The notes below the pieces were generated by a model. That model was given only the letters and a program-made list of their open reading frames with translations, had not been told where the DNA came from and ran no database searches. Positions 1-8,711 of a stretch of 64,000 bases of DNA are shown here, piece after piece; within the stretch, counting starts at the first letter, position 1, and each line of letters starts with the position of its first letter. This DNA is from Streptomyces graminofaciens (GTDB lineage: Bacteria; Actinomycetota; Actinomycetes; Streptomycetales; Streptomycetaceae), in NCBI RefSeq assembly GCF_030294945.1, contig NZ_AP018448.1, forward strand, positions 9,520,501-9,584,500, written 5' to 3'. The translations under genes and the position numbers were made by a program.

Positions 1-546
1 CTCACCGAACAGCGCCGCTTCGGCGGCTCGCTCGCCGACCTGGAGGCCGTGCGGGCCCGGGTGGACATCCCCGTCCTGCGCAAGGACTTCATCGTCACCT
101 CGTACCAGCTGTGGGAGGCCCGCGCGTACGGCGCCGACCTCGCCCTGCTGATCGTCGCCGCCCTCGACCAGCCGGCCCTGGAGTCGCTGATCGAGCGCGC
201 CGAGTCCATCGGGCTCACCCCGCTCGTCGAGGTGCACGACGAGGACGAGGTGGAGCGGGCGGTCGACGCCGGCGCCCGCGTCATCGGCGTGAACGCGCGC
301 AACCTCAAGACCCTCGAGGTCGACCGCTCCACCTTCGAGCGGGTCGCCCCCGAGATCCCCGACAGCATCGTCAAGATCGCCGAGTCCGGCGTCCGCGGCC
401 CGCACGACCTCATCGCGTACGCCAACGCCGGCGCCGACGCCGTCCTCGTGGGCGAGTCCCTCGTCACCGGCAAGGACCCGAAGACCGCGGTCGCCGACCT
501 GGTGGCGGCGGGCACGCACCCGGCACTGCGGCACGGGCGCAGCTGA
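1..546 (+). CDS. trpC: Indole-3-glycerol-phosphate synthase, C-terminal part (5' end outside window)
   Basis: TrpC closes the indole ring: it converts carboxyphenylamino-deoxyribulose phosphate to indole-3-glycerol phosphate in the cytoplasmic tryptophan pathway. Frame 1 is open from base 1 and ends with TGA at 544-546, leaving 181 residues. The family is usually about 260-270 residues, so roughly the first 85-90 are missing. Visible TIM-barrel landmarks are VLRKDF with the active-site lysine, the [11 protein letters not shown] strand, and AESGV before the phosphate-binding [10 protein letters not shown] segment. The first in-window GTG (49) is internal and not a start. trpM, trpB and trpA follow on the same strand, so this is the trp operon. 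Confidence 0.95.
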   Translation, partial: LTEQRRFGGSLADLEAVRARVDIPVLRKDFIVTSYQLWEARAYGADLALLIVAALDQPALESLIERAESIGLTPLVEVHDEDEVERAVDAGARVIGVNARNLKTLEVDRSTFERVAPEIPDSIVKIAESGVRGPHDLIAYANAGADAVLVGESLVTGKDPKTAVADLVAAGTHPALRHGRS

Positions 547-554
547 CCGCCCGC

Positions 555-560
555 TAGGCT
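555..560 (+). promoter_or_regulatory. Candidate -10 box (TAGGCT) for trpM
   Basis: TAGGCT lies 8 bases before the ATG at 569, close to the position expected of a Streptomyces -10 hexamer for a nearly leaderless transcript. I see no convincing -35. It could give a secondary promoter for trpM-trpB-trpA inside the operon. This is inference from position and sequence only. Confidence 0.35.
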
Positions 561-568
561 TGGCCCCG

Positions 569-799
569 ATGACGCTCACGACCACCATGACGGCCACGGA
601 CCGGTACGCCCGCCTCGCACGCGGCTGCCGCCCCCGTGGCTGTCGCGCGCCGGCGCGCAGGGTGCATGGCCGCAGGGTGCGGTACGTCATCGGTGACGAG
701 CCGGGCCAGGTGAACGGCATGCGATGGCAGCGCCCCGTCAGGGGCGCGGGGCTCTGTTTGATTCGCGGCCACCGCCGCACGGGCGCGACCGGCCACTGA
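569..799 (+). CDS. trpM: TrpM-like small protein between trpC and trpB
   Basis: A small basic protein of 76 residues from ATG 569, or 70 from the in-frame ATG at 587. Its position between trpC and trpB and its Arg/Cys-rich core (RGCRPRGCRAPARR, then RYVIGDEPGQVNGMRW) match TrpM (TrpX) of Streptomyces, reported as a modulator of tryptophan synthesis and differentiation in S. coelicolor, where it is about 63 residues. The last 20 or so codons here, from about base 730, run through a copy of a dispersed Streptomyces intergenic repeat, so the C-terminus is probably not conserved. No Shine-Dalgarno is clear for either start. Function is taken from the named family, not from visible catalytic residues. 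Confidence 0.7.
   Translation: MTLTTTMTATDRYARLARGCRPRGCRAPARRVHGRRVRYVIGDEPGQVNGMRWQRPVRGAGLCLIRGHRRTGATGH
730..795 (+). repeat. Dispersed Streptomyces intergenic repeat, copy 1 (inside trpM 3' end)
   Basis: GC-rich element of the form GCGCCCCGTCAGGGGCGCGG, then a variable middle, then GGGCGCGACCGGCCAC. The same architecture occurs in reverse at 5108-5187 and 37500-37575, with a degenerate copy at 31741-31800. These elements normally sit between genes in Streptomyces. Here the reading frame of trpM passes through it to the stop codon. Confidence 0.65.
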
Positions 800-875
800 A
801 CGGCCGGCAGCCGACCGACACATCCCCGCCCCACGGCGATCAGTGCCCAACACACACTCACCGTGAGGTTTCCGC

Positions 876-2155
<1,280 letters not shown>

Positions 2156-2159
<4 letters not shown>

Positions 2160-2974
2160 GCGGGAACATTCAGCTGCTGTCGGACACCCTCGCCGCCGCC
2201 AAGGCCGAGGGCCGCTCCGCGCTCATCGCCTACCTCCCGGCCGGGTTCCCGACCGTGGACGGCGGCATCGAAGCGATCAAGGCCGTCTTCGACGGCGGCG
2301 CCGATGTCGTCGAGGTCGGGCTGCCGCACAGCGACCCGGTCCTCGACGGCCCCGTCATCCAGACCGCCGACGACATCGCCCTGCGCGGCGGCGTCAAGAT
2401 CGCGGACGTCATGCGTACGGTCCGCGAGGCCTTCGAGGCCACGGGGAAGCCGGTGCTCGTGATGACGTACTGGAACCCCATCGACCGCTACGGCGTCGAG
2501 CGGTTCGCCGCCGAGCTGGCCGAGGCGGGCGGTGCCGGGTGCATCCTGCCCGACCTGCCCGTCCAGGAGTCGGCGCTGTGGAGGGAGCACGCCGAGAAGC
2601 ACGGGCTCGCCACCGCCTTCGTCGTCGCCCCCAGCAGCAAGGACGCCCGGCTCGCCGAGATCACCGCGGCGGGCTCCGGCTTCGTCTACGCGGCCTCCCT
2701 GATGGGGGTCACGGGGACACGCGAGTCGGTCGGCGCCCAGGCGCAGGACCTCGTGCAGCGCACCCGGGCCACGGGTTCGGGCCTGCCGGTCTGCGTCGGC
2801 CTGGGCGTCTCCAACGCCGTGCAGGCCGCCGAGGTCGCCGGGTTCGCCGACGGTGTGATCGTCGGGTCCGCGTTCGTGAAGCGGATGCTCGACGCGCCGG
2901 ACGAGCAGGCCGGCCTGGACGCCGTACGGGAGCTCGCGGGCGAGCTGGCGAAGGGTGTGCGCGCGGGCGTGTGA
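2156..2974 (+). CDS. trpA: Tryptophan synthase alpha chain
   Basis: Retro-aldol cleavage of indole-3-glycerol phosphate to indole and glyceraldehyde 3-phosphate; indole is channelled to TrpB. The protein has 272 residues. The acid-base pair is E53 in [10 protein letters not shown] and D64 in VLDGPVIQ, and the later GVTGTRES and GLGVSNAVQ segments are the phosphate-binding loops of the barrel. The start is GTG, overlapping the trpB stop. It is the last gene of the trp operon; a small hairpin follows. Confidence 0.98.
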
Positions 2975-2981
2975 CCCGCAG

Positions 2982-3001
2982 CGGGTGGCGTTCACCCGTT
3001 T
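2982..3001 (+). terminator. Possible trp operon terminator
   Basis: CGGGTG-GCGTT-CACCCG, a 6-bp stem with a 5-base loop followed by TTT, lies 7 bases after the trpA stop. It is short, so termination may be weak. Confidence 0.45.
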
Positions 3002-3102
3002 GTCGTACGGCGTGACGCTACGTGACGCCAGAACCGCCACTCGAACGGGTGGAACTGGGGCCGGGGAGGCGCTGTGTGCCTCCCCGGTTCGTTCTGCGGG
3101 AT

Positions 3103-3876
3103 GTGAGCGAGAAGAACCGTGAGGGAAAGCGCACCGCCCGTGAGCGGCTGGCGGAGGAACGCGCGAAGCAGAAGACCGTCGAGAAGCGCCGACGCGCGCT
3201 GATCGTGGGCGCGTCGGTGGTGTGCGTCCTGGGCCTGGCCGCAGTGATCGGCATCGTGGCGGCGAACGCGGGCAAGGACGACACCGAGAGCTCGGGCCCG
3301 GTGATCGTGCCCTCGGGGGCCAATGGCGAGGACAGCCTCGCGATCCCTGCCGGGAAGACGGGCGCCAAGTCCACCCTCACAGTCTGGGAGGACTTCCGCT
3401 GTCCGGCGTGCAAGTCCTTCGAGGACGCGTACCGCTCGACGATCCATGAGCTGACCGACGCCGGTCAGCTGAAGGTCGAGTACCACCTGGCGACCCTGAT
3501 CGACGGGAACATGGGCGGCAGCGGATCCCTCAAGGCCGCGAACGCCGCCGCGTGCGCACAGGACGCCGGTAAGTTCACCGCGTACCACGACACGCTGTAC
3601 GAGAACCAGCCCGCCGAGACCGACGACGCCTTCGCCGAGGACGCCAAGCTGATCGACCTGGCCAAGAAGGTGGACGGCCTCGACACCCCGGCCTTCCGTT
3701 CCTGCGTCGAGGACGGCACGCACAACAGCTGGGTCGTGAAGTCGAACGAGGCCTTCCAGAAGGGCGGCTTCTCGGGCACGCCGAGCGTCCTCCTCAACGG
3801 CAAGAACATCTACCAGGACCAGACGATGACCCCGGCGAAGCTGAAGCAGCTGGTGCAGGAGAACGCCAAGGGGTGA
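3103..3876 (+). CDS. Membrane-anchored DsbA/thioredoxin-fold protein
   Basis: Predicted extracytoplasmic thiol-disulphide oxidoreductase of 257 residues. The N-terminus is a charged cytoplasmic stretch (SEKNREGKRTARERL), then one membrane helix at about residues 31-55, then a thioredoxin-fold domain with the active-site motif C100-P-A-C103 in EDFRCPACKSF. The cis-proline region is GFSGTPSVLLNG near the C-terminus. I chose GTG 3103 because it gives the basic SEKNREGK start common in Streptomyces members; earlier in-frame starts add a non-conserved stretch. It sits between trpA and lgt on the same strand. By family it oxidises or isomerises exported proteins; the substrate is unknown. Confidence 0.85.
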   Translation: MSEKNREGKRTARERLAEERAKQKTVEKRRRALIVGASVVCVLGLAAVIGIVAANAGKDDTESSGPVIVPSGANGEDSLAIPAGKTGAKSTLTVWEDFRCPACKSFEDAYRSTIHELTDAGQLKVEYHLATLIDGNMGGSGSLKAANAAACAQDAGKFTAYHDTLYENQPAETDDAFAEDAKLIDLAKKVDGLDTPAFRSCVEDGTHNSWVVKSNEAFQKGGFSGTPSVLLNGKNIYQDQTMTPAKLKQLVQENAKG

Positions 3877-3999
3877 GGCACGGCCGGTGTCGTGGTGGGG
3901 CCGGTGGGGTCCGCGGGGCACATGGGGCGTCAATGTCTGTGTGGTACGGCGTTATCGAGCCGTTGTCGGGCTGCCGGCCGTGGGCCGGGCCCGGCAAGG

Positions 4000-4005
4000 T
4001 AGCGT
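4000..4005 (+). promoter_or_regulatory. Candidate -10 box (TAGCGT) for lgt
   Basis: TAGCGT lies 10 bases before the lgt ATG at 4016, implying a very short 5' leader. No clear -35 is visible. Confidence 0.3.
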
Positions 4006-4015
4006 CGACCTTGCC

Positions 4016-5011
4016 ATGGAACTTGCCTACATTCCCAGCCCGTCGCGCGGAGTGCTGTACCTCGGCCCCATCCCGCTGCGCGGCTACGCCTTCTGCATCA
4101 TCATCGGTGTCTTCGTAGCCGTCTGGCTCGGCAACAAGCGCTGGATCGCCCGGGGCGGGCGGGCCGGTACGGTCGCCGACATCTCGGTCTGGGCCGTGCC
4201 CTTCGGCCTCGTCGGCGGACGTCTCTACCACGTGATCACGGACTACGAGCTGTACTTCAGCGAGGGCCGTGACTGGGTCGACGCCTTCAAGGTCTGGGAG
4301 GGCGGCCTCGGCATCTGGGGCGCGATCGCGCTCGGTGCCGTGGGCGCGTGGATCGGGTGCCGCCGTCGTGGCATCCCGCTTCCCGCGTACGCCGACGCCG
4401 TCGCGCCCGGTATCGCGCTCGCCCAGGCCATCGGGCGCTGGGGCAACTGGTTCAACCAGGAGCTGTACGGCAAGGAGACGACCCTGCCGTGGGCCCTGAA
4501 GATCACGTCCTCCACGGACGGGCGGATGCCGGGCACGTACCACCCGACGTTCCTGTACGAGTCGCTGTGGTGCATCGGCGTCGCGCTGCTCGTCATCTGG
4601 GCCGACCGCCGGTTCAAGCTCGGGCACGGGCGGGCGTTCGCGCTGTACGTCGCCGCGTACTGCGTCGGGCGGTTCTGGATCGAGTACCTGCGGGTCGACG
4701 ACGCCCACCACATCCTCGGGCTGCGGCTGAACAACTGGACCGCGCTGTTCGTGTTCATCCTGGCCGTGGTCTACATCGTGCTGTCGGCCCGGAAGCGGCC
4801 GGGGCGCGAGGAGATTGTGGAGCCGGGGGCCTCCGACGGGGACGGGGATGTCGTGGACCTTGAGAAGGACGGGGACGCGGAGGCCTCGGAGAAGAAGGCG
4901 GAGTCGTCGGACGAGAAGGCGGAGGCCGCGGAGTCGTCGGACGAGAAGGAGCCCGAGGCTTCTGAGGCCGCCGAGAGCGAGAAGCAGGCCTCGTCCGCCG
5001 AGAAGAGTTGA
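4016..5011 (+). CDS. lgt: Prolipoprotein diacylglyceryl transferase
   Basis: Integral membrane enzyme that transfers diacylglycerol from phosphatidylglycerol to the lipobox cysteine of prelipoproteins, the first step of lipoprotein maturation. From ATG 4016 the protein has 331 residues. The Lgt signature region is GRWGNWFNQELYG, with HPTFLYES downstream, set among about seven membrane segments. The last 65 or so residues are an acidic, low-complexity tail (Glu/Ala/Ser/Asp/Lys) absent from short Lgt proteins but usual for actinobacteria. An earlier in-frame start at 3887 would overlap the promoter region and lacks support. A strong terminator follows at 5063. Confidence 0.95.
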   Translation: MELAYIPSPSRGVLYLGPIPLRGYAFCIIIGVFVAVWLGNKRWIARGGRAGTVADISVWAVPFGLVGGRLYHVITDYELYFSEGRDWVDAFKVWEGGLGIWGAIALGAVGAWIGCRRRGIPLPAYADAVAPGIALAQAIGRWGNWFNQELYGKETTLPWALKITSSTDGRMPGTYHPTFLYESLWCIGVALLVIWADRRFKLGHGRAFALYVAAYCVGRFWIEYLRVDDAHHILGLRLNNWTALFVFILAVVYIVLSARKRPGREEIVEPGASDGDGDVVDLEKDGDAEASEKKAESSDEKAEAAESSDEKEPEASEAAESEKQASSAEKS

Positions 5012-5062
5012 GGTAGCGCTTCGGGTTCTCTGAAGCGTCGCTTCACGACGGATGTTCCCCCA

Positions 5063-5094
5063 CCCACCCGCCCTTTCAGGGCGGGTGGGTTTTT
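5063..5094 (+). terminator. Rho-independent terminator after lgt
   Basis: Perfect 11-bp stem CCCACCCGCCC / GGGCGGGTGGG (5063-5073 and 5079-5089) with loop TTTCA, followed by TTTTT. A textbook intrinsic terminator, 50 bases after the lgt stop. Confidence 0.9.
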
Positions 5095-5107
5095 GGTGTG
5101 GTTCGTC

Positions 5108-5187
5108 GGCTGCGGGTCTGTGGGGGGCTGGTCGCGCCCACGCGGCGGAGCCGCGTATGTCACAGCCCCGCGCCCCCTACGGGGCGC
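5108..5187 (-). repeat. Dispersed Streptomyces intergenic repeat, copy 2
   Basis: Reverse-orientation copy of the element seen at 730-795: on the minus strand GCGCCCCGTAGGGGGCGCGG leads into GGGCGCGACCAGCC. The TAG inside it is the stop codon of the CitE-like gene at 5177-5179, so the element supplies that gene's end. Confidence 0.65.
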
Positions 5188-6007
5188 TTCTGCGGGCCAG
5201 AGCCATGGTGCGGTGGGCGCCTGCCACCACCGCCGGGTCGATGAAGTGGCCGTCGGGGAGAGCCTGGGCGCCGGGAGCGAGGGCCGCGGCGTCGATGATT
5301 TTCTCGGCCGACTCGATCTCTTGCTGGGTGGGGGCGTAGGTCTGTGCGATGAGAGGGAGCTGGCGGGGGTGGATCGCCGTGCGGCCGAGGAAGCCCAGGG
5401 CGCGGCCGTGGGCGCAGGAGTGGGCCAGGCCTTCCAGGTCCCGCACGTTCGGGTAGATCGACTGGGGCGGTGGCGGGAGAGCCGCGGCTCGGGCGGCCAC
5501 GATCACCCGGGCGCGGGGCCAGTCCAGGGCCGCGTCGTCGCGTGCGCCGAGGTCGGCGCGGAGGTCCGCCTCGCCGAGGGCGATGCCTCGCAGGGCCGGG
5601 TGGCAGGAGGCGATGTCGTAGGCCCGTTCCACGCCCAGGGCCGATTCGAGGAGGGCGTAGAGGGGCATGGCGCCGCCCTCGACGGGGGCGGACCGCTCCG
5701 CGACACGTACGACTTCGGCGGAGGTCGTGATCTTCGGGAGGCGGAGGCCCGAGAGGCCGGGGAGGGGGGAGAGGGCCTTGAGATCGGCCTCCGCGTGCGG
5801 GGTGTCCAGGGCGTTCATCCGTACGTGGACCGGGACGGGGGGAATGGTGGTGAGGAGTTCGGCTGTGGCCGCGCGGGCGTACTCCTTGCGGGCCGGCGGT
5901 ACCGCGTCCTCCAGGTCGACGATCACCACGTCGGCGCCGGATGTCAGGGCCTTGGCCACCACCTCCTGGCGGTCGCCGGGGGCGTACAGCCAGGTCAGCG
6001 GGATCAC
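5177..6007 (-). CDS. HpcH/HpaI-type CoA-ester lyase (CitE-like)
   Basis: Predicted TIM-barrel lyase of the CitE/citramalyl-CoA lyase superfamily, 276 residues. Family marks are VDLEDAVPPARK near the N-terminus (metal-site acidic residues and CoA contact), LLESALGV, GEADLRADLG, and RTAIHPRQ late in the barrel. These enzymes cleave or form C-C bonds of (hydroxy)acyl-CoA esters with Mg2+. It starts with GTG at 6007, overlapping the CoA-transferase stop by four bases, so it is the last gene of the minus-strand operon that also holds the ADPRH-family genes. Pairing with a CoA-transferase suggests activation of a carboxylic acid to its CoA ester followed by cleavage; the substrate is unknown. Confidence 0.85.
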   Translation of the reverse strand: MIPLTWLYAPGDRQEVVAKALTSGADVVIVDLEDAVPPARKEYARAATAELLTTIPPVPVHVRMNALDTPHAEADLKALSPLPGLSGLRLPKITTSAEVVRVAERSAPVEGGAMPLYALLESALGVERAYDIASCHPALRGIALGEADLRADLGARDDAALDWPRARVIVAARAAALPPPPQSIYPNVRDLEGLAHSCAHGRALGFLGRTAIHPRQLPLIAQTYAPTQQEIESAEKIIDAAALAPGAQALPDGHFIDPAVVAGAHRTMALARRSAP

Positions 6008-7203
6008 AGGGCGCCCTCCTCGCGGAGGGCCGCGATGTCCGTGTCCGTCAGGCCCAGTTCGGTGAGGATCGTGTCGGTGTCCGCGCCGTGCGCGCGGCCC
6101 GCCCAGCGGATGGCGCCGGGGGTGGCGGAGAGCCGGAAGAGGACGTTCTGCATGCGCAGCGGGCCGAGGTCGGGGTCGTCGACCGTGGTGATCGTGTCCA
6201 GGGCGCGGTACTGCGGGTCCGCCATCACGTCCCGTACGTCCTGGATGGGGGCGACCGCGGCCTCCGCCTTCTCGAACGCCTCGATGACCTCCTCACGGGT
6301 GTGACGGGCGATCCACGCGCCGACCGCCTCGTCCAGGACGTCCGTGTGGCGGGCCCGGTCCGCGCCCGTGGCGAACCACGGTTCGTCGATCAGCTCCGGT
6401 CTGCCCACCAGGCGCATCACCCGTTCCGCGATCGACTGCGCGGAGGTGGAGACCGCGACCCAGGTGCCGTCGGCGGTGCGGTACGTGTTGCGCGGCGCGT
6501 TGTTCGCGGAGCGGTTGCCCGTGCGGGGCTGGACGTGGCCGAGCTGGTCGTACCAGAGGGGCTGGGGGCCGAGGACCATGAGCATCGGCTCGATGATGGC
6601 CATGTCGACGACCTGGCCCTCGCCGGTGCGGTCGCGGGCGGTCAGGGCCGCCAGCACCGCGTACGCCGTCGTCAGGCCGGCGATCGAGTCGGCGAGGCCG
6701 AAGGGCGGGAGGACGGGCGGGGCGTCCGGTTCGCCGGTGATCGCGGCGAAGCCGCTCATCGCCTCGGCGAGCGTGCCGAAGCCGGGGCGGTGGGAGTACG
6801 GGCCGAACTGGCCGAAGCCGGTGACGCGGGCCAGGACCAGGCGGGGGTTCGCGGCGGAGAGTTCCTTCCAGCCGAGGCCCCACTTCTCCAGGGTGCCGGG
6901 GCGGAAGTTCTCGATGACCACATCGGCGGTGGTCGCGAGGCGGAGGAGGGTGTCGCGTCCGCCGGGGGTGGAGAGGTTCAGCGTCAGTGTGCGCTTGTTG
7001 CGGGCCAGCAGTTTCCACCACAGGCCCACACCGTCCTTCGACGGGCCGTGGCCCCGGGACGGGTCCGGCTTCGTGGGGTGCTCGACCTTGATGACCTCCG
7101 CGCCGAAGTCGCCGAGCATCGTGGCGGCGAGGGGGCCGGCGAAGAGGGTGGCGAGGTCCAGGACGCGGAGGTGGGTGAGCGGGGGGTCGTACACCTGAGT
7201 CAT
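6004..7203 (-). CDS. CaiB/BaiF family (class III) CoA-transferase
   Basis: Predicted CoA-transferase of 399 residues. The N-terminal motif LRVLDLATLFAGPLAA and GDFGAEVIKVEHP are the family CoA-binding start, and ENFRPGTLEKWGLGW is a typical class III segment. Such enzymes move CoA between carboxylic acids through aspartyl anhydride/thioester intermediates. ATG 7203 overlaps the stop of the upstream ADPRH-family gene (ATGA at 7200-7203), and its own stop overlaps the start of the CitE-like gene. This tight coupling argues that the three proteins act on one pathway. No sequence feature tells the acid substrate. Confidence 0.88.
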   Translation of the reverse strand: MTQVYDPPLTHLRVLDLATLFAGPLAATMLGDFGAEVIKVEHPTKPDPSRGHGPSKDGVGLWWKLLARNKRTLTLNLSTPGGRDTLLRLATTADVVIENFRPGTLEKWGLGWKELSAANPRLVLARVTGFGQFGPYSHRPGFGTLAEAMSGFAAITGEPDAPPVLPPFGLADSIAGLTTAYAVLAALTARDRTGEGQVVDMAIIEPMLMVLGPQPLWYDQLGHVQPRTGNRSANNAPRNTYRTADGTWVAVSTSAQSIAERVMRLVGRPELIDEPWFATGADRARHTDVLDEAVGAWIARHTREEVIEAFEKAEAAVAPIQDVRDVMADPQYRALDTITTVDDPDLGPLRMQNVLFRLSATPGAIRWAGRAHGADTDTILTELGLTDTDIAALREEGAL

Positions 7204-8711
7204 GAGTGGAGGCTCTCCCGGAAGGTGAGTCGGGCCAGCGCGTCGAAGCCGATGCCGTTGAAGTCGGCGATCGAGGTGGACAGGCGGTTCTTCAGGGGTG
7301 TCGTCCAGTGGTCCGGGAGTTTCTGCGGGGCGCCGGCGAGGATGCCCGCGATGCTGCCCGCCGTCGCGCCGTTGGAGTCGGTGTCCCAACCGCCCGACAC
7401 CGCGCGGCAGATGGAGGCCGTGAAGTCGCCGTCGGCGTGGGTGAGGGCGGCGGTGAGCAGGGCCGTGTTGGGGATGGCGTGGACCCAGTGGTGGTCGGCG
7501 TAGGTGGTGTGGAGTTCGTCGACGACCGTGTCGAAGTCGGTGTGGTCGCGGGCGAGCCGGAGGGCGTGGGCGACGGCCCTGGCCAGGCGGGAGTTCGGGG
7601 GGACGACGGTCAGGCCGGTGCGCAGGCAGTGGTGGATGTCGTGGGTGCCGGTGGCCGCCTCGGCGATGGTGGCGGCGATGTACATCGCCGCGTAGACGCC
7701 GTTGGCGGTGTGGGTGAGCGTGGCGTCCCTGTGGGCCTGCTCGGCCGCGGCCGCCGGGTCGCCGGGGTTGGTCCAGCCGTGGACGTCGGCGCGGATCAAG
7801 GCGCCGATCCATTCGCGGAAGGGGTTGCGGTGGCGGGCGGTGTGCGGGGGGTCGATGCCGGTGAGGAGGTTGCGGTAGGCGATGCGTTCGGCGGTGAAGG
7901 TGCGGCCGGCGGGGAGCTCGTCCAGCCAGAGGCGGGCCACGTCCGTGGTGGTGAAGCCGGGGCCGTGGCGTTGGAGGAGGAGGAGGTTGAGGAGGGGGTA
8001 GTTGAGGTCGTCGTCCTCGGGCATGCCGTCGATGTTCTCGGCGAGGGAGGTCTGTGCCGAGCGGCGGTTCCAGGGGTGGGCGTCCAGGAGCTCCGCGGGG
8101 ACGCCTCGGGCGGTGAACCAGGTGGTGAGGGGCCAGTTGCCGGTGGCCTGGGCGAGGTGGCGGATGGCGGTGAGGGGGAGTTTTTCCACGGGTTTGCCGA
8201 GGAGGCAGCCTGCGGCTCGGCCCAGCCAGGCGGCTTCCAGGCGCGCGAGGTGGGTGGCTGGGGTGGGTGGGTTCTCTTCGCCGAGCCCACCCCTTCCCGA
8301 AGCCGGGGGCTCCGCCCCCGGGGCCCCGGGGGGCGTGCTCACCGGCGGTGACAAGGTGCCGTCTCTCTTCGGGACGGGAGCCGGCCCGGCTGCACGACTG
8401 CCCGCGGACTGAGCAGCGGGGTCCGGCCAGGCTGGGCACAGTGCCCGGATCCTGTTCAGTTCCGTCGGCTCGGCGTCCGCCAACCCGCTCGGCAGGTCCG
8501 CCAGTTCGTCCAGCAGGTCCTCGGCCAGCTGGCGGAGGTAGCGGGAGGCCGGGCGGGGGGACGCGCCGGCGCGGAGGGGGGCCGGGGGGCCGCCCGCCGT
8601 CCGCCAGCGGGCTGCGATCGCCGAGGGCTCGCGGCCGTCCTGGGACGCCTGGTGGAGTTCGTGGCCCAGCAGGTCCTCCGGCTGGACCCAGGTGAGGCGC
8701 AGCCGGGTCAC
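7200..8711 (-). CDS. ADP-ribosylglycohydrolase family protein with N-terminal extension (paralogue A)
   Basis: 503 residues from GTG 8711, which overlaps the stop of the preceding gene (GTGA). Residues about 1-97 are an extra N-terminal region not present in the other paralogues; 98-152 are a Pro/Ala/Gly linker; 155-503 are the ADPRH (DraG/ARH) domain. The binuclear metal site looks intact: EDDD at 232-235 takes the place of the usual TDDT, and GGWDTDSNGATAG is the C-terminal Asp pair. The family hydrolyses ADP-ribose from proteins or small molecules, or related N-ribosides, with Mg2+. Part of the linker (near residues 131-137) is coded by a palindromic intergenic-type repeat. Substrate unknown. 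Confidence 0.82.
   Translation of the reverse strand: MTRLRLTWVQPEDLLGHELHQASQDGREPSAIAARWRTAGGPPAPLRAGASPRPASRYLRQLAEDLLDELADLPSGLADAEPTELNRIRALCPAWPDPAAQSAGSRAAGPAPVPKRDGTLSPPVSTPPGAPGAEPPASGRGGLGEENPPTPATHLARLEAAWLGRAAGCLLGKPVEKLPLTAIRHLAQATGNWPLTTWFTARGVPAELLDAHPWNRRSAQTSLAENIDGMPEDDDLNYPLLNLLLLQRHGPGFTTTDVARLWLDELPAGRTFTAERIAYRNLLTGIDPPHTARHRNPFREWIGALIRADVHGWTNPGDPAAAAEQAHRDATLTHTANGVYAAMYIAATIAEAATGTHDIHHCLRTGLTVVPPNSRLARAVAHALRLARDHTDFDTVVDELHTTYADHHWVHAIPNTALLTAALTHADGDFTASICRAVSGGWDTDSNGATAGSIAGILAGAPQKLPDHWTTPLKNRLSTSIADFNGIGFDALARLTFRESLHS
8303..8321. repeat. Palindromic Streptomyces repeat within the ADPRH-A linker
   Basis: CCGGGGGC-TCC-GCCCCCGG, an 8-bp perfect inverted repeat of a kind common between Streptomyces genes. 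Here it is in frame inside the low-complexity linker of the ADPRH-family gene at 7200-8711. Confidence 0.6.
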
